Of a stretch of 64,000 nt of DNA, positions 37,333 to 46,049 are shown one piece after another. The DNA is from UBA1413 sp037447215 (GTDB lineage Bacteria > Bacteroidota > Bacteroidia > Bacteroidales > Prolixibacteraceae): NCBI GenBank assembly GCA_037447215.1, contig JBBIHB010000017.1, positions 3,444-67,443 on the forward strand, in the 5' to 3' direction. The notes beneath the pieces are model-generated. The model had not been told where the DNA came from. It saw nothing but the letters and a program-made list of their open reading frames with translations, and did no database searches. The translations under genes and the position numbers were made by a program. Every line of letters begins with the position of its first letter. Position 1 is the stretch's first letter.

Positions 37333-37468
37333 AAAAAATGAACTGAAATTTTCTGAATTAATTGTTAAAAAAATTAAACTATCACAAGCCATAAAAATGC
37401 TTTGAACAATTATTGGCCCGGCCTGTTTTAAAGACTAAAAGATATAAAAACCATTAAATATATATTAT

Positions 37469-38068
37469 ATGACATTTGAATTACCAAAATTGAATTACAA
37501 TTATGCAGCCCTGGAACCGTACCTTGATGCACGTACCATGGAAATACATCACACAAAGCACCATGGTGCTTACACAACTAATCTGAATGCCGCTATACAG
37601 GGAACAGGCTGGGAAAATAAAACTATAGAAGAGATTTTGGCCGGGGTTTCACAACTTTCGGTAGCAGTAAGAAATAATGGTGGAGGTTTTTACAATCATA
37701 ACCTTTACTGGGACATATTAACTCCGAATGGTTCGAAAGAACCCAAAGGGGTATTGCTGGATGCCCTGAACGATTCGTTCGGGTCTGTATCCAGCTTTAA
37801 AGACGCTTTCGTCAAAGCTGCTCTAACGCGCTTTGGGTCAGGTTGGGCATGGTTGCTGCAAAGTGATAATAAACTGGTGGTTTCGTCTACTCCCAACCAG
37901 GATAATCCGTTGATGGATGTTGCTGAAGTAAAGGGCAACCCAATCCTTGGGATCGATGTGTGGGAACATGCTTATTACCTGAACTATCAGAACCGCCGCG
38001 CGGATTATGTTGAAGCGTTCTGGAACCTGATCAATTGGGACGAAGCCGCCAGACGGTTTAAAGGTTAG
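37469..38068 (+). CDS. sod: Superoxide dismutase, Fe/Mn family
   Basis: The 199-residue enzyme dismutates superoxide in the cytoplasm. All four metal ligands are present: His27 (EIHHTKHHGAY), His77 (GGFYNHNLYW), Asp163 and His167 (GIDVWEHAYYLNY). GSGWAWLL and NQDNPLMD are standard family segments. Metal choice (Fe, Mn or cambialistic) cannot be decided by eye. Length is typical and the N-terminal FELPKLNYNYAALEPYLDA supports the ATG at 37469. It is divergent from the fur-like gene across a 200-base AT-rich gap and ends in a strong terminator. Confidence 0.97.
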   Translation: MTFELPKLNYNYAALEPYLDARTMEIHHTKHHGAYTTNLNAAIQGTGWENKTIEEILAGVSQLSVAVRNNGGGFYNHNLYWDILTPNGSKEPKGVLLDALNDSFGSVSSFKDAFVKAALTRFGSGWAWLLQSDNKLVVSSTPNQDNPLMDVAEVKGNPILGIDVWEHAYYLNYQNRRADYVEAFWNLINWDEAARRFKG

Positions 38069-38085
38069 TTGATTTTTGGTTTTTT

Positions 38086-38118
38086 CCCCGGAGCATCGGC
38101 TCCGGGGTTTTTCTTTTT
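38086..38118 (+). terminator. Terminator after sod
   Basis: CCCCGGAGC, loop ATCG, GCTCCGGGG (9-bp stem) followed by TTTTTCTTTTT. It starts 17 bases past the sod stop, and its T-run reaches the stop codon of the convergent GH95 gene. Confidence 0.93.
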
Positions 38119-40555
38119 AAAATTTAAATCTGAGCTTTAATTCATCCCCATTTTTCAGATCTACCACCAGCATGTTATTCCTTGCATCAGCCTGATCTTT
38201 TTTTCCGTTTATGGATATTTCCAAATCCATAACATAATCCGGGATTTTAATGATATAAGTATTTTCTTTACCAGCTTTTAACGTTGCTTTTGTGAGTTGT
38301 TTGTTTTTCCATGATGCTGATACAGTGCCTTCTCCCCTTACACGAAGTCCTCTGAATGAACCATCGGAAAACTGTTCGGGGAGGGCAGGTATGAAATTTA
38401 TGAATCCGGCATGGCTTTGTACAAACATTTCGGTAATACCGGCAGCACCTCCAAAATTACCGTCGATCTGAAAAGGCGGATGTGCACAAAAAAGGTTCGG
38501 ATAGGTACCACCTTTGTTGATATAGTTAAAATCTGTATCAAAAACCGGTTCAAGGAGGTTTTTTACCAGTTTATAAGCATGGTTTCCATCATGAAGGCGA
38601 GCCCAGAAGTTTATTTTCCATGCCCGTGACCAGCCTGTTCCACCGTCGCCCCTGACATATAGCGATTTTCGGGCTGCTTCAGCTAAATCGGGAGTAAGTT
38701 CGGGTGTAATTTCATTACTTGGATGCAGTCCATAGAGGTGAGAAACATGGCGGTGCTGAGGTTCGGCCTCTTCATACTCTTCAAGCCATTCCATCAGTCG
38801 TCCATCTCTACCAATCTGGTTTGGAGGCAATTTGTCGGTTGCTTCTGCAAGTTGGGCCGAAAAATCAGTATCGGTTTGCAGAATACTTGCAGCTTGCATG
38901 GTGTTCCGGAATAATTCCCTGATCAACTGATTATCCATTGTCGAACCCATGCAGATATTGACAGCCTTTCGGGTTCCGGGCATAAAAAAGGCATTCTCGG
39001 GCGATGTGGTTGGGGCTGTAACCAACCAGCCGGTATTAGGATCGGTTACCAGCATATCGAGAAAAAATTGTGCAGCTCCTTTCAGTACCGGATATACTTC
39101 TCGAAGATAATCAATATTGCGGTTGTAGTCGAAATGTTCCCAAACGTGTGCTGCAAGCCATGCACCACCGGTATTTGTTGCTCCCCATGAAGGGTGTTCT
39201 CCCGGGGCAGTAAACCCCCACACATTGGTCATCATGTGTGCAACCCAGCCATTGGCATTGTAGAAGACGCGTGCTGTTTCAGTGCCATGTTCCACCAAGC
39301 TTTTGGTAAGTTCAATCAGCGGGAGGTGCATTTCGGGCAGATTGGTGATTTCGGCAGGCCAGTGGTTCATCTGGACATTAATGTTCAGGTGATAATCTCC
39401 GTTCCAGGGCGTATGGATTGTATTCGCCCAAAGTCCCTGCAAGTTAGGAGGCAAAATCTGTGCGTGGGCACTGCTGATCAGCAAATAACGGCCATATTGA
39501 AAATAAAGGTTTACCAAACCGTTGTCGTTGCCATCGTTGGCAAATGCAATCAATCGCTTGTCGGTAGGCATAGCTTCCCTCTCCGGATTTTCTGTCAGAA
39601 CGAGGTTTACCCTGTTAAAAAACCTTTGATATTCGGTTAGGTGTGATTTCTTTAGATGATTATATTTCTGAGCGATTACATCATTCAGTTTTTCTTGTAC
39701 AAATGTTTCAAAACCGGGCTTTTTAAAATCGGTACCCATTGAGATAAAGATTAATACTTCATCGGCATCGTTGATTATAAGTTTATTATCGTCTGTTGAA
39801 AGTGTACCACCTTTCAGAATTGGTTTTACTTTAGCAAGATAACGCATTCCTTTCCCATCGGTGCCATTGTTTACCTGACCGTTCATTTCCAGCATATTGT
39901 CTGAAATGGTGGTTTCGAATACCTTTGGGCGGTCTATTCCTACAGTAAAGTTGATTTTACCTTTGTTGCTGGCTGTAATTTTGATAATAGCTACGTCGTG
40001 TGTAAAGCTGGTAAAATACTCGCGGGTATAGGTGGTTCCATCCAGCTCAAAAGAAGTATGCGAGGTGGCATTATTTAGGCATAGTTCCCGATAATAGTTA
40101 ACGGGTTTGGCGTTGGTACCATATTGGTAATTCAACCGCAGATTGCCTAATACTTCGAAACTTCCATAGGGAACATTGGTGCCATTTCCAAACCCCGAAC
40201 CTGCTCCTTTGCAAACAAAAGTATTATAAACCAAAGCCTGGGCTTCATCATTCCTGCCTTCGAATAGCAACTGTTGAATTTCAGGAAGATGCTGAGCCGC
40301 ATCGGGGTTGTTCGTGTCCTGTACACCACCCGACCAAAGGGTAATGTCGTTCAGTACCAATGTTTCTTCATATATCCCGCCGTTGGGCATTATCCCGATA
40401 CGTCCGTTACCTAATGGTAAAGTCTCTTCCCATTTTGTGGCTGGTTGTTCGTACCAGAGTTTAAATTCCTTTTCTTTTTGTGTATTTTGGTCAATGCATG
40501 AAACCAGAATAGCAATAAAGGGGAAAAATGTAATTTTTTTCAATAAATATCCCAT
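38117..40555 (-). CDS. GH95 family alpha-L-fucosidase-type lipoprotein
   Basis: The 812-residue protein begins with a lipoprotein signal (FFPFIAILVSC). Domain order fits GH95: N-terminal beta-sandwich (LWYEQPATKWEETLPLGNGR, RIGIMPNGGIYEETLVLND, TLWSGG), linker, then an (alpha/alpha)6 barrel. The barrel shows PNLQGLWANTIHTPWNGDYH, NINVQMNHWPAEITNLPE, SPENAF, RHVSHLYGLHPSNEI, GDGGTGWSRAWKINFWARL and IDGNFGGAAGITEMFVQSHA. GH95 enzymes remove alpha-1,2-linked L-fucose (or L-galactose) from xyloglucan or host glycans. With GH31, GH2 and GH51 genes elsewhere in the window a plant-cell-wall substrate is more likely. It has its own promoter 47 bases upstream. Confidence 0.93.
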   Translation of the reverse strand: MGYLLKKITFFPFIAILVSCIDQNTQKEKEFKLWYEQPATKWEETLPLGNGRIGIMPNGGIYEETLVLNDITLWSGGVQDTNNPDAAQHLPEIQQLLFEGRNDEAQALVYNTFVCKGAGSGFGNGTNVPYGSFEVLGNLRLNYQYGTNAKPVNYYRELCLNNATSHTSFELDGTTYTREYFTSFTHDVAIIKITASNKGKINFTVGIDRPKVFETTISDNMLEMNGQVNNGTDGKGMRYLAKVKPILKGGTLSTDDNKLIINDADEVLIFISMGTDFKKPGFETFVQEKLNDVIAQKYNHLKKSHLTEYQRFFNRVNLVLTENPEREAMPTDKRLIAFANDGNDNGLVNLYFQYGRYLLISSAHAQILPPNLQGLWANTIHTPWNGDYHLNINVQMNHWPAEITNLPEMHLPLIELTKSLVEHGTETARVFYNANGWVAHMMTNVWGFTAPGEHPSWGATNTGGAWLAAHVWEHFDYNRNIDYLREVYPVLKGAAQFFLDMLVTDPNTGWLVTAPTTSPENAFFMPGTRKAVNICMGSTMDNQLIRELFRNTMQAASILQTDTDFSAQLAEATDKLPPNQIGRDGRLMEWLEEYEEAEPQHRHVSHLYGLHPSNEITPELTPDLAEAARKSLYVRGDGGTGWSRAWKINFWARLHDGNHAYKLVKNLLEPVFDTDFNYINKGGTYPNLFCAHPPFQIDGNFGGAAGITEMFVQSHAGFINFIPALPEQFSDGSFRGLRVRGEGTVSASWKNKQLTKATLKAGKENTYIIKIPDYVMDLEISINGKKDQADARNNMLVVDLKNGDELKLRFKF

Positions 40556-40601
40556 ATAAGCAGATTATTAAGAAGTTCTGAATTGTTTCATAACCTTTAA
40601 A

Positions 40602-40633
40602 CAAACTTAGTTCAATCTGCCTTAAATGCCAAA
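40602..40633 (-). promoter_or_regulatory. Promoter of the GH95 gene
   Basis: Minus strand TTTG (40630-40633), 20-base spacer, TAAGTTTG (40602-40609): full consensus match. The RNA should start near 40595, about 40 bases before ATG 40555. Confidence 0.7.
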
Positions 40634-40685
40634 TTCAATATAACTATTTTGTATATACTGTGAACAATACGTGATTAACACAAAG

Positions 40686-40715
40686 AAAAAAAGCTGTCCT
40701 TTTGCGACAGCCTTT
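40686..40715 (-). terminator. Terminator after araA
   Basis: Minus strand AAAGGCTGTC, loop GCAAAAG, GACAGCTTTTTTT: a 10-bp stem with one G-U pair running into a T-tract, 11 bases past the araA stop. It separates araA from the GH95 promoter. Confidence 0.8.
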
Positions 40716-40725
40716 CATTAATTTT

Positions 40726-42234
40726 TTATCGTAAGCCATTAGCCAGCATATAATAAACTTCGTTCCATCGAAGTTCCTTTTTTATGTCGGTTATGTTTGT
40801 ATTTTCGTCGATAAGGAGAAATTCGATATCAGCCATTTCCGCAAAATCTTCGAGGTACTCTTTGTCAACAGCCATACTGAAAGCGGTGTGGTGGGCACCA
40901 CCGGCAAGAATCCAGGCTGCTGCCCCAATCTGCAGGTTAGGTTTTGGTTTCCACATAGCACGGGCTACAGGTAGTTTTGGGAAATCAGCATCAGGTGAAA
41001 CAACGTCCACAGGGTTGACTATCATTCTGAAACGGTTCCCTAAGTCGATGATGGATGCATTAACACCCGGCCCTTCGGGAACACCAAATACCAGGCGGGC
41101 CGGATCAGCTTTTCCACCTATGCCCAAAGGATGAACCTCGAGCCTGTGTTTTTTTATGGAAACCGATGGGCAAATTTCCAGCATATGGGCACCTAAAACT
41201 TTCATTCCGGCAGGATCGAGATGATATGTGTAATCTTCCATGAACGAAGTTCCTCCGGGCAACCCTTGTCCCATCACTTTCAGGGCGCGCACCAAAGCGG
41301 CATGTTTCCAGTCGCCTTCTGCGCCAAATCCGTAACCTTGTGCCATCAGCCTCTGTACTGCAAGGCCAGGCAATTGTTCTAATCCATGAAGGTCTTCGAA
41401 AGTAGTGGTAAATGCCGTAAATCCACCTTGCTGGAGGAAAGCTTTCATGCCGAGCTCGTACCGTGCCTGAACACGTACGTTAGGATGGTATTCTCCACCA
41501 GGGAGGCCTGCTTTATCAACATCGTAGGTTGAGATGTATTCATCAACCAGATGTGCAACTTCCGGTTCGGAAACCTCTTTTATGGCTTTTACCAAATCGC
41601 CAACCCCAAAACCACTGACACTGTAACCAAATTTTATCTGAGCTTCTACTTTATCCCCTTCGGTAACAGCAACTTCACGCATATTGTCGCCGAATCTTGC
41701 TACCTTCCCATGGTGCCAGTCGTGCCAGGCAGCAGCTGCCCTTACCCAGACTCCAACCCTTTCACGGATATTTTCATCTTTCCAGTGTCCTACAACCACT
41801 TTTCGGTTTTTTCGCAACCGGCTCACTATAAATCCGTATTCGCGGCCACCATGTGCCGACTGATTCAGGTTCATAAAATCCATATCAATATCGGCGTACG
41901 GAATATCCCTGTTAAATTGTGTATGAAGGTGGAGCAATGGCTTTTTTAAAATCTGAAGACCTGCAATCCACATTTTTGCTGGTGAAAATGTGTGCATCCA
42001 GGTTATCACGCCAATACAGTTTTCCGAAGAATTGGCTTCAATGCAAAACCGTGTAATGGCGTCTGATGAAGTCAGTACAGGTTTAAATACTACTTTTACA
42101 GGAATTTTTTCGCTATTGGAAAGGCCTTGCGAAATCTGTAAAGAATCCTTATCAACCTGATGTAAAGTGTGTTCTCCATATAAATGCTGGCTTCCGGTAG
42201 CAAACCAGACTTCGAGATTAGAATACTTTTTCAT
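40726..42234 (-). CDS. araA: L-arabinose isomerase
   Basis: AraA converts L-arabinose to L-ribulose in the cytoplasm using Mn2+. The 502-residue protein is full length and shows the family starts LEVWFATGSQHLYGEHTLHQ, the conserved WMHTFSPAKMWIAGL, LHLHTQFNRDIPY, NLNQSAHGGREYGFIVSRLR, the metal-ligand regions FGAEGDWKHAALVRALKVMG and MEDYTYHL, and GGAHHTAFSMAV at the end. It is the sugar-uptake-side counterpart to the secreted GH51 arabinofuranosidase. araB and araD are not in the window. It lies 53 bases after the PLP decarboxylase gene and ends in its own terminator. Confidence 0.97.
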   Translation of the reverse strand: MKKYSNLEVWFATGSQHLYGEHTLHQVDKDSLQISQGLSNSEKIPVKVVFKPVLTSSDAITRFCIEANSSENCIGVITWMHTFSPAKMWIAGLQILKKPLLHLHTQFNRDIPYADIDMDFMNLNQSAHGGREYGFIVSRLRKNRKVVVGHWKDENIRERVGVWVRAAAAWHDWHHGKVARFGDNMREVAVTEGDKVEAQIKFGYSVSGFGVGDLVKAIKEVSEPEVAHLVDEYISTYDVDKAGLPGGEYHPNVRVQARYELGMKAFLQQGGFTAFTTTFEDLHGLEQLPGLAVQRLMAQGYGFGAEGDWKHAALVRALKVMGQGLPGGTSFMEDYTYHLDPAGMKVLGAHMLEICPSVSIKKHRLEVHPLGIGGKADPARLVFGVPEGPGVNASIIDLGNRFRMIVNPVDVVSPDADFPKLPVARAMWKPKPNLQIGAAAWILAGGAHHTAFSMAVDKEYLEDFAEMADIEFLLIDENTNITDIKKELRWNEVYYMLANGLR

Positions 42235-42287
42235 GAGTTCGAATTTTTATTTGAGGTAAAATTAGTAAATAAATTTAAAAAGTATAA

Positions 42288-43742
42288 TTAACTTTTATTT
42301 TTGTTTGTACTTTCCGACAATATTTTTTCAGCTTCCTGACTGAGTGTTTTTTTTGCTTTCTCAAGATGTTTGGATGTGGTGTTGGTTTGGGCTATACTTA
42401 GTCTCAATACGATTCTGTCCCCCAATTTCGTGTGGGTAAAATAAATTTCACCTGTTTTGTTAATGTTGTTCATTAATTGCAGGTTATCCTCATCGGTGCT
42501 TTTTAGCCTGAAACAGACCAAATTGAGTGGCGGTTTTATAACTAATTCAAAGTGAGGACTTCTCCCTACCCAGGTTTCAAATTCCTTCGCAAGTTGTACA
42601 TGCTTCCGGATGTGAAATTGTAAACCTTTTATTCCATAATGCCTGATGACAAACCAAAGTTTAAGTGCCCTGAACCTTCGTCCAAGCTGAATGTGCCAAT
42701 CGCGGTAATCAAAAACAGCACCCGATTCGGTAGCCTGATTCCGAAGGTATTCCGGTAAGATTGAGAACGTGTTTATCAGATGTTTCCGGTCGGAAACCCA
42801 GAAACAATCACAATCGAAATTGGTAAACAGCCATTTGTGTGGATTAAAACAAAAGCTGTCAGCCAGTTCAAGTCCTTTGGCCATAAAACGGAATTCAGGG
42901 CAAATCAAAGCCGACCCCGACATTGCAGCATCAACATGAAACCAGCAATTTTCAGATTTGCAGATCACACCTATTTCCTGAATGGGGTCGATGGCGTTTG
43001 AGGAGGTAGACCCGATGGTACCACAAACCAGAAATGGCATGAATCCCAGTTCCCGGTCATTCTTTATCTGATGTAAAAGGGCTTCGGGTTTCATTGCATA
43101 ATTTTCGTCCACCTCAATTAGTCTTAGGTTTTCTGAGCCAATACCTGCAATTTTTACTGCTTTTTCGAGCGATGAATGGGTTTGTGAGGAAACGTAAGCA
43201 GTCATTTTGGTGGTTACTCCCTGTTTATTTGATGAGAATCCGGTGGAACGTTCCCGTGCAGCTATCACAGCGGTGAGTGCAGCCGAGGATGCAGTGTCCT
43301 GTATAACACCGCCTCCGGTTGATGAAGACCTGAAACTTTCCGGAAGTGCCATCATTTGGGCCAGCCAATCGAGTATCCGTGTTTCAAGTTCGGTTGCTGC
43401 CGGACTGGTTGCCCAGATCATTCCTTGTACCCCTAAGCCCGACGACAGTAAATCTCCCATAATGGAGGGGAATGAAGTATTTGCAGGGAAATATGCAAAA
43501 AAACCGGGTGATTGCCAGTGTGTGATGCCAGGCATAATGATATTATCGACGTCTTGCATCATTTGGCTGAATTCTTCGGGATTCTCGGGTGCTGTTCCGG
43601 GTAACTGGTTATAAACCTCTCCGGGGTTTATTTTCGACAATACCGGAAAATTTTCTATATTTTCATAATAATCGGCTATCCAATCCACCAGTTTTTTTGC
43701 TTCTTCCCTGAAATGGGAAGGTGTCATGTGAAAACTATCCAT
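42288..43742 (-). CDS. Group II PLP-dependent decarboxylase (aromatic amino acid decarboxylase type)
   Basis: The 484-residue protein is an AADC/DDC-like fold-type I decarboxylase. The PLP lysine sits in CFNPHKWLFTNFDCDCFWV. Other marks are FHMTPSHFREEAKKLVDWIA, HWQSPGFFAYFPANTSFPS, GGGVIQDTASSAALTAVIAA, TQTHSSLEKAVKIAG-like and WFHVDAAMSGSALICPE. Such enzymes produce tryptamine, phenylethylamine, tyramine or dopamine; the exact substrate is not readable. ATG 43742 is supported by a TATATTTG -7 box at 43768-43775. Context (acylphosphatase upstream, araA downstream) does not explain its role. Confidence 0.9.
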   Translation of the reverse strand: MDSFHMTPSHFREEAKKLVDWIADYYENIENFPVLSKINPGEVYNQLPGTAPENPEEFSQMMQDVDNIIMPGITHWQSPGFFAYFPANTSFPSIMGDLLSSGLGVQGMIWATSPAATELETRILDWLAQMMALPESFRSSSTGGGVIQDTASSAALTAVIAARERSTGFSSNKQGVTTKMTAYVSSQTHSSLEKAVKIAGIGSENLRLIEVDENYAMKPEALLHQIKNDRELGFMPFLVCGTIGSTSSNAIDPIQEIGVICKSENCWFHVDAAMSGSALICPEFRFMAKGLELADSFCFNPHKWLFTNFDCDCFWVSDRKHLINTFSILPEYLRNQATESGAVFDYRDWHIQLGRRFRALKLWFVIRHYGIKGLQFHIRKHVQLAKEFETWVGRSPHFELVIKPPLNLVCFRLKSTDEDNLQLMNNINKTGEIYFTHTKLGDRIVLRLSIAQTNTTSKHLEKAKKTLSQEAEKILSESTNKNKS

Positions 43743-43767
43743 AACAATATCTTATTGTTAAACCTTG

Positions 43768-43775
43768 CAAATATA
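43768..43775 (-). promoter_or_regulatory. -7 box of the PLP decarboxylase gene
   Basis: TATATTTG on the minus strand matches TAnnTTTG, 25 bases before ATG 43742. No TTG lies at 19-21 bases upstream, so only half the promoter is recognisable. Confidence 0.45.
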
Positions 43776-43815
43776 ACAATTCCACAATCAGGGTTTACTA
43801 TTGAAAATTCGGTTA

Positions 43816-44094
43816 CTAAAACCTGATCTCAAAGCCGCTGAAGATGCCGGTGTATGGCGACTTCGAAATCTGGGAATCAATAACCCTTGACATGGTTGGC
43901 CCTAATCGGATGTGGTCAACGAATGCATTGAGGTCGCCTTCGTCCCCTTCGGCAACAATTAATACCATGCGGTCTTTCAGATTTCTTACATATCCGGTTA
44001 TGTTATGCTCGTCGGCTTTTTTTTTGGCAAAATAGCGAAAACCTACCCCTTGGACCCGCCCGCATATTGTAATTTCATAATTATATTTTGACAT
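43816..44094 (-). CDS. acyP: Acylphosphatase
   Basis: The 92-residue protein hydrolyses acyl phosphates such as carbamoyl or acetyl phosphate. The catalytic Arg20 is in CGRVQGVGFRYFAKKKA and the catalytic Asn38 in NITGYVRNLKDRMVLIVAEG. Length is the family norm. It starts 26 bases after the stop of the upstream membrane-protein gene on the same strand, so the two are probably cotranscribed. Cytoplasmic. Confidence 0.95.
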   Translation of the reverse strand: MSKYNYEITICGRVQGVGFRYFAKKKADEHNITGYVRNLKDRMVLIVAEGDEGDLNAFVDHIRLGPTMSRVIDSQISKSPYTGIFSGFEIRF

Positions 44095-44120
44095 TATCCC
44101 AATAAATCAGGATGTTTTCA

Positions 44121-44480
44121 TTAATGTGGTTTAAATAAGGCTATGGTTTCGTCTTGTACCAAAACCCAAATTGAATAAGCTCCTACAGCAGTTCCGATTG
44201 GTATGTTCATCAGTTTGATGACAGAAATTACAAGGGTGAGTATTCTTGCCCACTCTTTTCTTCGGAATAATCCTATACCTGCAATAATTCCGGGAATACT
44301 GAAAATGATAACTACCCAAATGGCAACTGTGGCAATAAGCGGAAGGATTTTATTAACAACCGGGTCCTCAATAAATCCGCCAATAAGCCCGAATACAATC
44401 CCGATTATCAATGCAATGGCTATTCCGAAAATGCTTAACCCAATATGAAGGGCTGCTACTACGTTAATATGCTTTTCCAT
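44121..44480 (-). CDS. Small four-helix membrane protein, unknown function
   Basis: About 119 residues from ATG 44480 (MEKHINVVAALHIGLSIFGI). Four hydrophobic segments are visible: HIGLSIFGIAIALIIGIVFG, IATVAIWVVIIFSIPGIIAG with a following short loop RRKEWARI, and LTLVISVIKLMNIPIGTAVG before a closing AYSIWVLVQDETIALF. The pattern resembles DUF4064-like membrane proteins. The open frame reaches 44537, but TAACTTTA (44505-44512), a near-consensus -7 box, lies inside that stretch, so a start at 44489, 44486 or 44480 is more likely. Function unknown. Confidence 0.7.
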   Translation of the reverse strand: MEKHINVVAALHIGLSIFGIAIALIIGIVFGLIGGFIEDPVVNKILPLIATVAIWVVIIFSIPGIIAGIGLFRRKEWARILTLVISVIKLMNIPIGTAVGAYSIWVLVQDETIALFKPH

Positions 44481-44614
44481 GACCATCATTTTATGAATTT
44501 CACGTAAAGTTACAAAAGAGCGATTAATTAAAAGCAAGATCAGGCATAATTCAACTATTACAAGGAGTTGTGGTTATTTTTAAAGGAATACGAACAAATT
44601 CATGAAACAAGGGT

Positions 44615-44622
44615 TATTTTTG
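44615..44622 (+). promoter_or_regulatory. -7 box of the small membrane protein gene
   Basis: TATTTTTG matches TAnnTTTG. It ends only 5 bases before GTG 44627 but 28 bases before ATG 44651, which is why the ATG is preferred as the start. No clear -33 TTG is found. Confidence 0.55.
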
Positions 44623-44650
44623 CAATGTGAAAAGAATTAAAAATGGAGTT

Positions 44651-44890
44651 ATGAACTTTTTAATGGTACTAATTTCAGCTGTGGTTTTGATAGCGGTTGC
44701 ATTTGCAGGTTTTGCCATCAATATACTGGTACGAAAAGGTGGAAAGTTCCCTAATACCCACGTAAGTGGCAATAAATATCTGAAAAGTCAGGGCATAAGT
44801 TGTGCCCAGACTTACGATAGGGAAGAACTGGCAAAATCCAGGCAGAAAATTGATTATAATAGTCTTAAAGTATCTTCAGGCTCAAATTAA
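44651..44890 (+). CDS. Short membrane protein beside apbE, conserved-looking, unknown function
   Basis: The 79-residue product from ATG 44651 has one N-terminal membrane helix (LMVLISAVVLIAVAFAGFAI), then a basic stretch (NILVRKGGKFPN) and a soluble tail THVSGNKYLKSQGISCAQTYDREELAKS. The tail FPNTHVSGNKxLxxxGISCAQ looks like a short conserved motif found in small membrane proteins of Bacteroidota; this is from memory. GTG 44627 is in frame upstream but too close to the promoter. It converges with apbE (2 bases between stops). By position it may help Na+-NQR maturation like NqrM of proteobacteria, which is also a short one-helix protein, but only one Cys is seen here. Confidence 0.65.
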   Translation: MNFLMVLISAVVLIAVAFAGFAINILVRKGGKFPNTHVSGNKYLKSQGISCAQTYDREELAKSRQKIDYNSLKVSSGSN

Positions 44891-44892
44891 TA

Positions 44893-45912
44893 TCATTCAA
44901 TAAGGTTTTTACTGAAATTTTCAGACATATATACCATATTGAACCCCGATTCATCAGAATAAATAAAATATACCGCAATTTCGGGAATTGTTTGTGCTAA
45001 TTCAACACTTTTGGTGAGACCAATAACCATAAATGCAGTGGCTAAAGCATCGGCAGTCATACAATCATCTGCAAGAACAGTTGCACTCAATAAATTATGT
45101 TGTACCGGATATCCTGTGGCCGGATCAATGGTATGGGCATACTTTTTTCCGTCCTCAACATAAAAATTCCGATAGTTGCCTGATGTAGCCAATGCCCGAT
45201 CAGGAAGATGCACAATAGCTTGTATTTCCTGCATGGCGGGCAATCCAGTTTCATCGGGCTTACTGATCCCGATTCTCCAGGGCCTTCCTTTGGCATTCAT
45301 TCCTTTGGCAACAACTTCACCTCCGATTTCGACCATATAATTTGTACAGCCTTTCGATTTAAGGAAATTTCCGATCAGATCGCAGGTATATCCCTTAGCT
45401 ATTGCACTCATGTCGAGCATTATTGAAGGATTGTCCTTAATGATTCTGCCATTTTCATACTTCACCATCTGGTAACCGGTAAGCTGTAGAAGACTATCAA
45501 TTAGCTCCGGGGTAATATTTTCTTTATGTCTGAACCCAAATCCCCATGCGTTTACAAGAGGTGCCACAGTAATATCAAATGCTCCTCTTGTCAGTTCCGA
45601 AATTTCTTGGGAACGTTTGAAGCAATTCAGAAACCATTGATCCGGAACAGTTTCTCGATTGTTATTGATCTTTGAAATGGTTGAATTGGGATTAAAAGTA
45701 GAAAATGACAAATCGTATTCCCTGAATTTTTCTTTTATTTCTTCGTGAAAATCCTTTCCTCCGGGGCTTTCATAAGCGATTTGATAGTAGGTGCCATAAA
45801 CCGGACCTTCGTTATAGACATATGCGCCAGGCGAACTACATGATGTCAGAAAGAAATCAAAAATGAAAAGTATAAAACAAAAATAACAAGTTATTCGAGT
45901 ATAATTTACCAT
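44893..45912 (-). CDS. apbE: FAD:protein FMN transferase ApbE
   Basis: The 339-residue lipoprotein (signal ending FDFFLTSC, lipobox Cys) transfers FMN from FAD to a threonine of target proteins, chiefly NqrB and NqrC and RnfG/D. Family marks are MGTYYQIAY-type GTYYQIAYESPG, FDITVAPLVNAWGFG, MLDMSAIAKGYTCDLIGNFL, NYMVEIGGEVVAKG, and the metal site YAHTIDPATGYPVQHN with DDCMTADALATAFMVIG. The frame opens with GTG 45915; ATG 45912 is preferred. It is separated from nqrABCDEF by some 8 kb but is the obvious maturation factor for that complex. Confidence 0.95.
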   Translation of the reverse strand: MVNYTRITCYFCFILFIFDFFLTSCSSPGAYVYNEGPVYGTYYQIAYESPGGKDFHEEIKEKFREYDLSFSTFNPNSTISKINNNRETVPDQWFLNCFKRSQEISELTRGAFDITVAPLVNAWGFGFRHKENITPELIDSLLQLTGYQMVKYENGRIIKDNPSIMLDMSAIAKGYTCDLIGNFLKSKGCTNYMVEIGGEVVAKGMNAKGRPWRIGISKPDETGLPAMQEIQAIVHLPDRALATSGNYRNFYVEDGKKYAHTIDPATGYPVQHNLLSATVLADDCMTADALATAFMVIGLTKSVELAQTIPEIAVYFIYSDESGFNMVYMSENFSKNLIE

Positions 45913-45998
45913 CACAGTATAATGATTTGTTTTGACTAAAGTAAAAAAAAATATATTCGATATTTAAATCGATTAGGTACGATCGATGAGGCTTAATG

Positions 45999-46027
45999 AA
46001 AAAAAAACCCTGGCATCACTGCCAGGG
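45999..46027 (-). terminator. Terminator after the S8/PKD protease gene
   Basis: Minus strand CCCTGGCA, loop GTGA, TGCCAGGG (8-bp stem) followed by nine T. It begins 22 bases past the protease stop. Confidence 0.92.
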
Positions 46028-46049
46028 CTTCTATAAAAACACACCTCTG

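Noticed and set aside
38086..38118. Bidirectional terminator serving GH95 as well
   Set aside because: No T-run follows the stem on the minus strand (AAAACC instead), so it serves sod only.
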